This document shows, in pieces, positions 8,284 to 16,684 of a stretch of 64,000 nucleotides of DNA (its first letter is position 1; each line of letters begins with the position of its first letter). Origin of the DNA: Bacteroidales bacterium (GTDB lineage Bacteria > Bacteroidota > Bacteroidia > Bacteroidales > GCA-2748055); the NCBI GenBank assembly GCA_016936975.1, contig JAFGWU010000082.1, positions 83,025-147,024 of the forward strand, read 5' to 3'. The notes under the pieces are model-generated. The model did no database searches. It was not told the DNA's origin and was given only the letters and a program-made list of their open reading frames with translations. The position numbers were made by a program, and so were the translations under genes.

Positions 8284-8790
8284 ATGAACAGGGTTCAGAT
8301 CATACAGGGCGATATCACCCGGCTGAAGGTGGACGCGATTGTGAATGCGGCCAACAACTCACTGATGGGGGGCGGCGGCGTTGACGGGGCCATTCACCGG
8401 TCTGCCGGTCCCGATCTGCTGGAGGAGTGCCGTACGCTGAACGGCTGCAGAACCGGGGAGGCAAAAATCACCAAAGGATACAGGTTGCCTGCAACCTATG
8501 TGATCCATACCGTGGGGCCCATCTGGAGGGGCGGTGAGCAGAACGAGCCGGAAATGCTGTACAGCTGTTACATAAACAGTCTGAAACTGGCCGTGGAGCA
8601 CGGCATCAAAACCATCGCCTTTCCGAACATCTCCACGGGCGTTTACGGTTACCCCAAAAAGGAAGCCGCCGGAGTTGCCATCCGGGCTGTAAAGGAGTTC
8701 CTTGAAACCGACCATCAAATTGAAAAAGTGATATTTACCGTCTACGATAGGGAGAACATACAGTACTATGAGGAATTCACAGCGAGCTGA
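8284..8790 (+). CDS. Macrodomain protein (O-acetyl-ADP-ribose deacetylase type)
   Basis: 168 residues, a single macrodomain of the YmdB/MacroD type. Visible ligand-binding motifs are the start [35 protein letters not shown], the VIHTVGP strand, and the phosphate loop ISTGVYGYP. Such proteins bind ADP-ribose and hydrolyse O-acetyl-ADP-ribose or mono-ADP-ribosylated substrates in the cytoplasm. It stands alone, divergent from the GH95 gene, with no sirtuin or DarT-like gene near, so a toxin-antitoxin role is not indicated. Confidence 0.93.
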   Translation: MNRVQIIQGDITRLKVDAIVNAANNSLMGGGGVDGAIHRSAGPDLLEECRTLNGCRTGEAKITKGYRLPATYVIHTVGPIWRGGEQNEPEMLYSCYINSLKLAVEHGIKTIAFPNISTGVYGYPKKEAAGVAIRAVKEFLETDHQIEKVIFTVYDRENIQYYEEFTAS

Positions 8791-8873
8791 CCCGTCAATT
8801 CCCTGAAGGTTTACATTGCTTTGGAATAATTTTTGAGCATTATTGTCCCGGAAACGAATCAAACAACAGTGTT

Positions 8874-9440
8874 ATGAAACGATTGATATTATTGTCGTTC
8901 GCCATGCTGATGGCGGCTGGTGCCGCGGCACAGGATCCCGAACTGAGCCAGCGGGACCGTAGGAAGCTTGAGAAGCAGTTGCGAAAGGAACAGATGGCCG
9001 AGGAGGCCAGGGAACGGGCTGCCCTGATCGAACTGATGATAGAGCACCGGATATTCGTCCTGGAGGCCGACCGGCTCCGTGACAAAAGAGGTACAACGAT
9101 AAATGTACCCTCCAACATCAACTTCATTGCATCGGATTCGATCAACGGGGTTATCCAGGTGGGCAGTAACTCCTATATAGGATTAAACGGCGTCGGAGGG
9201 GTGACGGTGGAGGGAACCATCCACAACTACAAATATTCCAGGAACGAAAAGCACCGCACCTATTACCTCTCCTACACCCTCAGCTCCCCGGTGGGGGTCT
9301 ACGATGTCCGCATGTCGGTTTTTTCAGACGGGAGGGCCGATGCAACGGTCACCTCCAACTGGCCCGGACAGCTCAATTACATCGGCTACCTTGTTCCTCC
9401 GGCAAAATCGAGGGTTTACAAGGGAATGTCGGGGTATTAG
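8874..9440 (+). CDS. DUF4251 family exported protein
   Basis: 188 residues with a signal peptide (MKRLILLSFAMLMAAGAAAQ), then a charged linker rich in K, R and E (about 25-50), then a compact beta-rich domain (VPSNINFIASDSINGVIQVG ... TVEGTIHNYKYSRNEKHRTYYLSYTL). I recognise the DUF4251 pattern, a Bacteroidota family of periplasmic proteins of unknown function. It is on the same strand as the macrodomain gene, 83 bases downstream. Confidence 0.85.
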   Translation: MKRLILLSFAMLMAAGAAAQDPELSQRDRRKLEKQLRKEQMAEEARERAALIELMIEHRIFVLEADRLRDKRGTTINVPSNINFIASDSINGVIQVGSNSYIGLNGVGGVTVEGTIHNYKYSRNEKHRTYYLSYTLSSPVGVYDVRMSVFSDGRADATVTSNWPGQLNYIGYLVPPAKSRVYKGMSGY

Positions 9441-9459
9441 AAGGATTAAAGGCTAAGGA

Positions 9460-9500
9460 TTCCCGGTTCCCAGTTACCAGTTCCCGGTTCCCGGTTCCTA
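9460..9500 (+). repeat. CCCGGTTC-type degenerate tandem repeat
   Basis: TTCCCGGTTCCCAGTTACCAG and following units, 7-8 bp in period, lie just before REP-like copy 2. A short copy with the same motif precedes REP-like copy 1 (about 2407-2419), and a reverse-complement copy lies at 15208-15226. Confidence 0.6.
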
Positions 9501-9508
9501 GTTTGGAT

Positions 9509-9572
9509 TTTCATTGAAACGGAGTAAATGCAATAAATCGCAGATATTCCGCGCCAGGAATGGCGTAGCTAC
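9509..9572 (+). repeat. REP-like intergenic element, copy 2
   Basis: Matches 2424-2487 closely. Its terminal GTAGCTAC supplies the stop codon (CTA on this strand, 9569-9571) of the acyl-CoA ligase on the minus strand. The palindrome is less perfect here (CGCGCC-aggaat-GGCGTAG). Confidence 0.65.
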
Positions 9573-11227
9573 GCCTCTAATTTATACAGGAACCGCTTAA
9601 TGGTTTTCTTCGGGGTTTTTTCAAACTCCTCATCACGGATGTGTATTTTCGTAATCGTTTCATAAACGGCCAGGTGGCTGTTAATGGCCTTTCGGTTCTC
9701 CTCCATCTTCGCAGCAATATCCTCAACGCCGTCTTTCCTGGCAGCCTCCTTATCCGGATAAACAAGAGCCTCCAGCTTATGGTTCTTATTCATTAACACA
9801 ACGACCTCGCTAATGTAGGGCATATTGGTCAGCTTCGCCTCAACCTCCTCGGGATAGATATTCTGACCCGATGGTCCCAGAAGCATGTTCTTGATTCTCC
9901 CGCGGATATAAATATATCCATCCTTATCGGTTACCCCCAGGTCGCCGGTATGGTACCAGCCCTCCCTGTCGATGGCTTCCTTCGTGGCCTTTTCGTTCTT
10001 GTAATACCCTTCCATCAGGTTTTCTCCGCGAACCAGGATCTCTCCCACTTCATGGAACGGATCCGGAGAGTCTATCTTCATCTCCATGATATCGATTATT
10101 TTACCGCTGGACAACGGACGTGTGGTTCTCCAGCCGTCATAGGAGATCAGCGGTCCGCACTCGGTGATCCCGTACCCGATCGAAAACGGGAATTTTATCC
10201 TCCGCATAAACGTCTCTACCTCAGCACTCAGGGCAGCTCCGCCCAGGACTGCCTCCCTGAAATTACCTCCAAAAGATTCGTAGAGCTTTTTCTTAAAGGT
10301 ATTATAAATCACTTTATTCAATCCGGGAATTTTGGTCAGGATCTTAATCGTGCCCTTCTCCAGCTTGGGCTGGACCTTCCCTTTGTAGAGCTTCTCGAAA
10401 AATAGCGGAACAAACATGATCAAATGGGGTTTGATCTCAGAGAATGCCTGCAAAATGACGGGTACGGCAGGCAACTTGCCCAGGACGGTGATATGAACCC
10501 CTCTGGTCAGCGGGAAAAGGAAATCAAACGCACAGGCATAGCAGTGTGCCAGGGGGAGCAGTGTAAGCATGCGGTCTTTCGGGTTCAGCTCCATATTCCT
10601 TCGTGCAAAGGTTACGTTACCGGCCAGGCTGTTCGCCGACAGCACCACTCCTTTGCTGAAACCTGTCGTTCCCGAAGTGTAATTTATTTCCACAACCTCA
10701 CTGTTATCCACCTCTGCATATTTGATATGTTCCTTCGCATAGCCATCGGGAAATCTCTTCCTGAAAAGCTCCGGATACTCCTTATGTGCCTTCACATATA
10801 CGGCATCGGGTTTGGAAGAGAGGATTTCATTATCCTCCAGCGAAATGATGATCTTTACTTTTTTGATACTGTTCTCGGAAAGCGTTTCCATAATCTGCCT
10901 GTCAACAATTAACATGACCGAATCGGAATGTTCGATGATGGTCTGTGCATCCCCGGGCTTGAAGTCAGAAAGAATGGGAACAACCACCGCCCCGTAGGTC
11001 ATCACGCTCATGAAGCTGATGCACCATCTTGCAGAGTTCTTTCCCAACAGGGCAACCTTGTCACCTTTCTTAATGCCCATCGCCTCATACATCACATGGA
11101 GGGCGGCTATCTTCCTGCACATGTCGGCATAGGTAAAGGCCTCGCCTTTATAATCTGAAACGGCTGGCAAATCCCAGTTCTGCCTGAAGCTGTCTTCATA
11201 TAGCTGAATCAGGTTCTCTTTGATCAT
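9569..11227 (-). CDS. Long-chain acyl-CoA synthetase / AMP-dependent ligase
   Basis: 552 residues, one ANL-superfamily adenylating enzyme. The P-loop-like motif YTSGTTGFSKG is at about 183-193, GYGITECGP is the A5-type motif, and YHTGDLGVTDKDGYIYIRGRIKNML is the A7/A8 region. The C-terminal subdomain follows to KRFLYKLEA. It probably activates free fatty acids to acyl-CoA at the inner membrane; exact chain-length preference cannot be read. The last codons and stop fall in a dispersed repeat (9509-9572). Confidence 0.93.
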   Translation of the reverse strand: MIKENLIQLYEDSFRQNWDLPAVSDYKGEAFTYADMCRKIAALHVMYEAMGIKKGDKVALLGKNSARWCISFMSVMTYGAVVVPILSDFKPGDAQTIIEHSDSVMLIVDRQIMETLSENSIKKVKIIISLEDNEILSSKPDAVYVKAHKEYPELFRKRFPDGYAKEHIKYAEVDNSEVVEINYTSGTTGFSKGVVLSANSLAGNVTFARRNMELNPKDRMLTLLPLAHCYACAFDFLFPLTRGVHITVLGKLPAVPVILQAFSEIKPHLIMFVPLFFEKLYKGKVQPKLEKGTIKILTKIPGLNKVIYNTFKKKLYESFGGNFREAVLGGAALSAEVETFMRRIKFPFSIGYGITECGPLISYDGWRTTRPLSSGKIIDIMEMKIDSPDPFHEVGEILVRGENLMEGYYKNEKATKEAIDREGWYHTGDLGVTDKDGYIYIRGRIKNMLLGPSGQNIYPEEVEAKLTNMPYISEVVVLMNKNHKLEALVYPDKEAARKDGVEDIAAKMEENRKAINSHLAVYETITKIHIRDEEFEKTPKKTIKRFLYKLEA

Positions 11228-11310
11228 AATGGTTTCTTTTAGGTTAATTTCGAATAAAGATAAAAATTAGCGACATATTTCAATATTCAAAATGCGAAAT
11301 AAATTCAATA

Positions 11311-11420
11311 TCCAATAATCAACAATCAATATCCAATGTCCATTTGATTATTGGGATTTGATTATTGGGTGTTTCTTCAAACCGATTATCTTTATAACGA
11401 AAATGAAAGACACCCAATAA
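11311..11420 (+). promoter_or_regulatory. Candidate purL promoter/operator with repeated TTATTGGG half-sites
   Basis: A 14-bp tandem duplication, TTTGATTATTGGG(A/T), occupies 11343-11370, and an inverted copy CCAATAATCAA lies at 11312-11322. The last copy, TTATTGGGTGT (11362-11372), has an exact inverted partner ACACCCAATAA at 11410-11420. Between the arms lies a near-consensus promoter, TTG (11365-11367), 19 bases, TATCTTTA (11387-11394). The ATG of purL is 10 bases after the right arm. An operator is inferred; low-complexity AT-rich repeat is the alternative. Confidence 0.4.
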
Positions 11421-11430
11421 CGTTTCATCC

Positions 11431-14400
11431 ATGATCCATTTTTTTCTTACCCCCGGCCGGAAAATTATTGCTGTTGAGACTTCTGAAGTACTGGATAAAG
11501 ATCGGAGATCCCGGCTGGAGTGGTTGTTCGGGGGTGCAGAGAAATCGGAAAGCACATCGGTCCTCGGCTTTTTCGTCGGACCCAGGAAAGAGATGGTTAC
11601 CCCCTGGAGCACCAACGCCGTCGAGATCTGTCAGAATATGGGCATGACGGGAATCCTCAGAATAGAGGAGTATTTCCCCGCAGAGGATGAATCTGCCGTT
11701 TATGATCCCATGCTGCAGAGGCTCTATAACGGGCTGGGTCAGGATCTGTTCAGAATAAACAGGGAACCGGATCCCGTTATTTATATCGATGACATAGCCG
11801 CGTACAACCGCGGGGAAGGGCTCGCGCTGAGCGAGGATGAGATTGAATACCTGGAAGGACTGAGCAGCCGGATCGGAAGAAAGCTCACCGACAGCGAGGT
11901 CTTCGGCTTCTCACAGGTAAACTCCGAGCACTGCCGGCATAAAATCTTCAACGGAACATTTATCATCGACGGGAAGGAGCAGGATGCTTCCCTGTTCGAT
12001 CTCATTAAAAGGACCACCCGCACTCATCCGAACCGCATCATATCCGCTTACAAGGATAATTGTTCCTTTGCGGAGGGTCCGGAAATCGAACAGTTTGCCC
12101 CCGAACGGCAGGACAGCTCAGGATATTTTAGGGTCTCCGATATCCCTTCAGTGCTCTCCCTGAAAGCAGAGACGCACAATTTCCCGACCACCGTGGAACC
12201 ATTCAACGGAGCATCTACAGGCACGGGTGGGGAGATCAGGGACCGTATCGCCGGTGGAAAGGGGGCCATCCCCATGGCCGGAACCGCGGTCTATATGACC
12301 TCTTATCCCCGTACCACAAAAAACCGTCCCTGGGAGAGTTTTACTGCTAAACGAAATTGGCTCTACCAGACGCCTGAGGAGATCCTGATCAAAGCCTCCA
12401 ACGGGGCCAGCGATTTCGGGAATAAATTCGGTCAGCCGCTGATCTGCGGAAGTCTTCTGACCTTCGAGCACTCAGGGAACCGGAAGAAATACGGGTACGA
12501 CAAAGTGATCATGCTCGCCGGTGGAATCGGATTCGGCAACAAGCGCGACGTGGAGAAGGATGCTCCCCGGAAAGGAGATATCGTGGTACTGCTCGGCGGG
12601 GACAATTACCGCATCGGCATGGGCGGCGGGGCGGTCTCATCGGTCGACACGGGAGAGTATGCCAATGCCATCGAGCTGAATGCGGTCCAGCGCGCCAATC
12701 CCGAGATGCAGAAGCGGGTGTACAATGCCCTCAGGGCGCTTGCCGAGTCGCGAATAAACCCAATCATCAGCATCCACGACCACGGTGCAGGGGGACACCT
12801 GAACTGCCTGTCTGAACTGGTGGAGGCTACCGGAGGCATTATCGAACTCGACAATCTGCCGGTAGGAGATCCGACCCTTTCCGCCAGGGAACTCATCGGG
12901 AACGAGTCCCAGGAACGGATCGGACTGGTCATTAAAAAGGAGGACCTGAAAAAACTGCAGGAAATTGCCCTCCGCGAACGTGCTCCCATATACGTGATCG
13001 GAACGATTACCGACGATCACCGGCTTGTATTCAGGAGCAGGAGGAGCAGCGAAAAACCGATAGACCTGGAGCTGACCGATATTTTTGGGAACCCGCCCCG
13101 GGCCATCATGAACGATAAGATATCCGGGGTGAAATATAAAGACCCGGTTTACCACACCGGTTCATTGAGGGATTATCTTGAAACGGTGCTCCAGATGGAG
13201 GCGGTGGCATGCAAGGACTGGCTGACCAATAAGGTGGACCGCTCCGTAACCGGTAAGATTGCCAGACAGCAGTGTACCGGTGTGCTTCAGCTTCCCCTCA
13301 ACAATTTGGGTGTGGTTGCCCTCGACTACCGGGGCATTAAAGGCTATGCCACAGCCATCGGTCATGCCCCGGTTGCCGCACTCGCAGATCCGGAGGCAGG
13401 CAGTGTCCTTTCCATAGCCGAAGCGCTTACCAATATCATCTGGGCCCCTATGCCTGAAAAGATCAGGAACATTTCCCTTTCGGCCAACTGGATGTGGCCC
13501 TGTAAAAATGAAGGGGAGGATGCCCGGCTCTACAGTGCCGTTAAGGCAGCAAGTGATTTTGCGGTTGCTCTGGGGATCAATATCCCTACCGGCAAGGATT
13601 CATTATCCATGACGCAGAAGTACGACGGAGAGGTGGTGTATGCCCCGGGAACGGTGATCATCTCTTCCGCAGGCGAGGTGACAGACATAAGGAGAATCGC
13701 AGGGCCTGTTATGGTGAATGATCCCGATACCCGGCTCATTTATATCGATTTTTCAAATGATACTTTCAAACTGGGCGGCAGTGCATTTTTTCAATCTATG
13801 GGAATGATAGGTGAAGAGGTGCCAACGGTGACCGACCCCGCACGGTTTGTGAGGGTGTTTAACCTGGTCCAGTCCTTTATAGAGGAGGGAAAAATCCTGG
13901 CCGGTCACGATATCTCCTCCGGGGGATTGATCACCTGCCTGATGGAGATGTGCTTCAGCAACCCTGAAGGAGGCCTCGAAGCAGATATCAGCGGATTGCA
14001 CGCAGAGACCATTCCGGCACTGTTCAGTGAAAAACCGGGCATCATCATCCAGGTTAAAAATGTATTCGAGATATCCGCTATTCTTGAGAAGGAGGATATT
14101 CATCATCATATCATCGGACGTCCGATCGACGAACGAATCATTCAGCTTCATACTTCCGAAGATGATTATGATCTGGAAATCGATTATTACCGCGATATAT
14201 GGTTCAAATCATCCTACCTGCTCGACCAGAAGCAAACCGGGGAGACCCTTGCACTGGAGCGCTTCAGGAATTACAGGCACCATCCACTTAAACCGGAAAT
14301 GAACGGTTTTAAGGGCCGCTTCAGGGACCATGGAATTGATCCCGGCAGAAGAGATGCTTCAGGAATAAAGGCTGCAATCATAAGGGAAAAAGGGGTGAAC

Positions 14401-15117
14401 GGCGACCGCGAAATGGCCTATGCGATGTACCTGGCCGGTTTTGATGTGAAGGATGTGCATATGACCGACCTGATAGCGGGACGTGAAACCCTGGAGGATA
14501 TCCACTTTATCGTGTTTGTCGGCGGATTTTCAAACTCGGATGTGCTCGGCTCGGCCCGGGGTTGGGCGGGCGCGTTCAAATATAACAGGAAGGCGAAAGA
14601 AGCCCTGGATGACTTCTACAGGAGGGATGACACGCTGAGCCTGGGCGTCTGCAACGGGTGCCAGCTGATGGTCGAACTCGACCTGGTGGTCCCCCGCCAT
14701 AAAGAAAAGCCGGTGATGAAGCACAATGCCTCCGGAAAATTCGAATCCGCTTTTCTGAGCGTGGATGTTCAAAAGAACCATTCCGTGATGCTAAAATCGC
14801 TTGCCGGAATGAAGCTTGGCATCTGGGTGGCCCATGGAGAGGGCCGGTTCAGCCTGCCCCGCGATGAAAAGGATTACCATATCCCCCTGAAGTACAGTCA
14901 CTCCTCCTATCCTGCCAATCCGAACGGCTCAGACTATGATGTGGCTGCCATCTGCTCCGGGGACGGCCGCCATCTTGCCATGATGCCCCACCTCGAGAGG
15001 GCATTCCTGCCCTGGCAATGCGGATACTACCCCTCAAACCGGCAGACTGATGAAGTAACCCCCTGGATGGAGGCATTTGTGAATGCGAGAAGGTGGGTGG
15101 AAGACTTTCTGAAGTAG
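11431..15117 (+). CDS. purL: Phosphoribosylformylglycinamidine synthase (large type, fused PurL-PurQ)
   Basis: 1228 residues, the single-chain form of FGAM synthase that joins FGAR, ATP and glutamine in purine biosynthesis. Domains in order: PurS-like N-terminus (about 1-140), linker with FGFSQVNSEHCRHKIFNG, two AIRS-type synthetase halves with the ATP/metal motifs LSLKAETHNFPT and HDHGAGGHLNCLSELVEATGG, and a C-terminal class I glutaminase (about 965-1228) with nucleophile Cys in LGVCNGCQLM and VAHGEGRF. Length and order are normal. A repeated inverted-repeat region lies immediately upstream. Confidence 0.97.
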   Translation: MIHFFLTPGRKIIAVETSEVLDKDRRSRLEWLFGGAEKSESTSVLGFFVGPRKEMVTPWSTNAVEICQNMGMTGILRIEEYFPAEDESAVYDPMLQRLYNGLGQDLFRINREPDPVIYIDDIAAYNRGEGLALSEDEIEYLEGLSSRIGRKLTDSEVFGFSQVNSEHCRHKIFNGTFIIDGKEQDASLFDLIKRTTRTHPNRIISAYKDNCSFAEGPEIEQFAPERQDSSGYFRVSDIPSVLSLKAETHNFPTTVEPFNGASTGTGGEIRDRIAGGKGAIPMAGTAVYMTSYPRTTKNRPWESFTAKRNWLYQTPEEILIKASNGASDFGNKFGQPLICGSLLTFEHSGNRKKYGYDKVIMLAGGIGFGNKRDVEKDAPRKGDIVVLLGGDNYRIGMGGGAVSSVDTGEYANAIELNAVQRANPEMQKRVYNALRALAESRINPIISIHDHGAGGHLNCLSELVEATGGIIELDNLPVGDPTLSARELIGNESQERIGLVIKKEDLKKLQEIALRERAPIYVIGTITDDHRLVFRSRRSSEKPIDLELTDIFGNPPRAIMNDKISGVKYKDPVYHTGSLRDYLETVLQMEAVACKDWLTNKVDRSVTGKIARQQCTGVLQLPLNNLGVVALDYRGIKGYATAIGHAPVAALADPEAGSVLSIAEALTNIIWAPMPEKIRNISLSANWMWPCKNEGEDARLYSAVKAASDFAVALGINIPTGKDSLSMTQKYDGEVVYAPGTVIISSAGEVTDIRRIAGPVMVNDPDTRLIYIDFSNDTFKLGGSAFFQSMGMIGEEVPTVTDPARFVRVFNLVQSFIEEGKILAGHDISSGGLITCLMEMCFSNPEGGLEADISGLHAETIPALFSEKPGIIIQVKNVFEISAILEKEDIHHHIIGRPIDERIIQLHTSEDDYDLEIDYYRDIWFKSSYLLDQKQTGETLALERFRNYRHHPLKPEMNGFKGRFRDHGIDPGRRDASGIKAAIIREKGVNGDREMAYAMYLAGFDVKDVHMTDLIAGRETLEDIHFIVFVGGFSNSDVLGSARGWAGAFKYNRKAKEALDDFYRRDDTLSLGVCNGCQLMVELDLVVPRHKEKPVMKHNASGKFESAFLSVDVQKNHSVMLKSLAGMKLGIWVAHGEGRFSLPRDEKDYHIPLKYSHSSYPANPNGSDYDVAAICSGDGRHLAMMPHLERAFLPWQCGYYPSNRQTDEVTPWMEAFVNARRWVEDFLK

Positions 15118-15158
15118 TCATCTCAGTGATAAAAACCTTATAACAGAAATCAAAAAAG

Positions 15159-15179
15159 GTCCTGAAACAAGTTCAGGAC
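15159..15179. repeat. Dispersed short hairpin, copy 2
   Basis: GTCCTGAA-ACAAG-TTCAGGAC, an 8-bp stem, is the reverse-complement relative of 2384-2404. On the minus strand it is followed by CTTTTTTG and would look like a terminator, but no minus-strand gene ends here. It may still help end purL transcription. Confidence 0.5.
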
Positions 15180-15307
15180 TTCAGTTAATTGAATAAACCG
15201 GAATCCCTCAACCGGGAACCGGGAACAATCAAATTTATGTGCGGGAAACAACCAAAATATTGTAAGTCTTATTTATTTCTATAAATTAGCGCATCCTGAG
15301 CTGCCTC

Positions 15308-16066
15308 ATGAGTTACGAAAATTTTAAGCTGTTTACCTGGAGCTGGATCCTGCTGGGATTGGCTATTTTTTTGGTCCTTCTTTTCGTGACCGCACCTTAT
15401 GGCCGCCATACCCGTAAGGACTGGGGGCCGACCATCCCCAACAGGATTGGCTGGTTTGTGATGGAGTTCCCTTCACTGCTTGTATTTATCCTCTGCTTCC
15501 TTTTCGGTCCGAATGAACCCTACCCCATTGCCTGGATATTCTTTGCTATCTATGTGTTCCATTACACGAACCGTTCGATCGTTTACCCATGGAGAACCAG
15601 GACCTCAGGAAAAGAGATGCCGATTGTGATTGCATTGACGGCCATTGCCTTCAACCTGGTCAATGGCTGTCTGAACGGATACTATTTCTCCGCCTTCTCA
15701 AGGGAATATACCCTAGAATGGCTGGTCGATGCCAGGTTCATTATTGGAATCATCGTATTCGGTTCAGGGGTATTCATCAACTGGTGGTCCGACCAGCTCC
15801 TGCTCGATCTCAGGAAAGGAGGCAGGAGAGGGTACTTCATCCCAAGAAAAGGATTGTTCAAATGGGTCTCCTGTCCCAATTTCCTGGGGGAGATCATCGA
15901 ATGGACCGGTTTTGCCATCATGACCTGGAGTCCTGCCGCACTGGCCTTTGCCCTCTGGACCTTCTTCAATCTCGCTCCGCGTGCGCTCGCCCACCACAGG
16001 TGGTACAGGTCCACTTTCGATGATTACCCGAAAAAAAGAAAGGCCCTGGTTCCATTCGTGTTGTAA
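15308..16066 (+). CDS. Steroid 5-alpha-reductase-fold membrane protein (DUF1295-like)
   Basis: 252 residues with about six hydrophobic segments. The C-terminal part has the family signature of 5-alpha-reductase/isoprenylcysteine methyltransferase-like enzymes: GGRRGYFIPRKGLFKWVSCPNFLGEIIEWTGFA, then LAPRALAHHRWYRSTFDDYPKKRKALVPFVL at the end. Family members reduce double bonds in steroid or lipid substrates with NADPH. The bacterial substrate is unknown, and neighbours give no hint. Start is the first ATG, right after a 190-base gap. Confidence 0.88.
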   Translation: MSYENFKLFTWSWILLGLAIFLVLLFVTAPYGRHTRKDWGPTIPNRIGWFVMEFPSLLVFILCFLFGPNEPYPIAWIFFAIYVFHYTNRSIVYPWRTRTSGKEMPIVIALTAIAFNLVNGCLNGYYFSAFSREYTLEWLVDARFIIGIIVFGSGVFINWWSDQLLLDLRKGGRRGYFIPRKGLFKWVSCPNFLGEIIEWTGFAIMTWSPAALAFALWTFFNLAPRALAHHRWYRSTFDDYPKKRKALVPFVL

Positions 16067-16122
16067 AAGTCGTCAGGCGGCAGTCGTCAGGCAACCATCA
16101 CGCCACCGGAGGCGATCCATCA

Positions 16123-16536
16123 TTAATCCTCCCCATCACGATAATCAAACCTGACCTTCAGAAGATCCTGCTCCAGGAAAACGATCTGCAGATAATACAC
16201 CATGGTACCGCCCCAGAAATCAACGGTTATTTCAAGCAGGCTGTCAGACAGGGCAATCCATTCTCCTTCGAAATCGGCATAGGTTTTCGGTCCGGCATCA
16301 CTCCAGGAGGCATTCTTCCGTTCTGTAAAGGAACCATCCGGTTCGATGATGAATCCGTATTTTTCGGGATCGAGCATTCCGGCCCGTTCCATAACGGTGA
16401 GATCCTTTTCATAACCCTCCTCCACCCAGGTGCCCGCAAGATCCGACAGCAAATTGGCCCGCTCAATATCAGAATATTCCATGTCTTCACATGAAATCAT
16501 CATCAGGACCGACAGGAGAATCGCGATCTTTTTCAT
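16123..16536 (-). CDS. Small lipoprotein, function unknown
   Basis: About 137 residues from MKKIAILLSVLMMISC, a lipoprotein signal with Cys at residue 16; the open frame extends 17 codons further but that ATG lacks a signal. The mature part (GTWVEEGYEKDLTV ... SFTERKNASWSDAGPKTYADFEGEWIALSDSLLEITVDFWGG) alternates short strands in the manner of small lipocalin-like proteins, but I cannot assign a family. It ends in acidic residues (DYRDGED). It stands alone between two plus-strand genes. Confidence 0.7.
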   Translation of the reverse strand: MKKIAILLSVLMMISCEDMEYSDIERANLLSDLAGTWVEEGYEKDLTVMERAGMLDPEKYGFIIEPDGSFTERKNASWSDAGPKTYADFEGEWIALSDSLLEITVDFWGGTMVYYLQIVFLEQDLLKVRFDYRDGED

Positions 16537-16684
16537 TTCAAACCTTTTTAATAAGGATGAATCCTCCCGGACTTCCGTTGCTTGCATTTTTTGTAATAAG
16601 AGATTTTATTATATTAACGCTTTATTTCATGTTATCTGTCCCTTACCATTACGATACGGTTAGTAACAAAAATAACGAATAATC

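Noticed and set aside
8284..8790. Macrodomain as antitoxin of a DarTG-like system
   Set aside because: No DarT-like ADP-ribosyltransferase is adjacent; the neighbours are a glycosidase and a DUF4251 protein.
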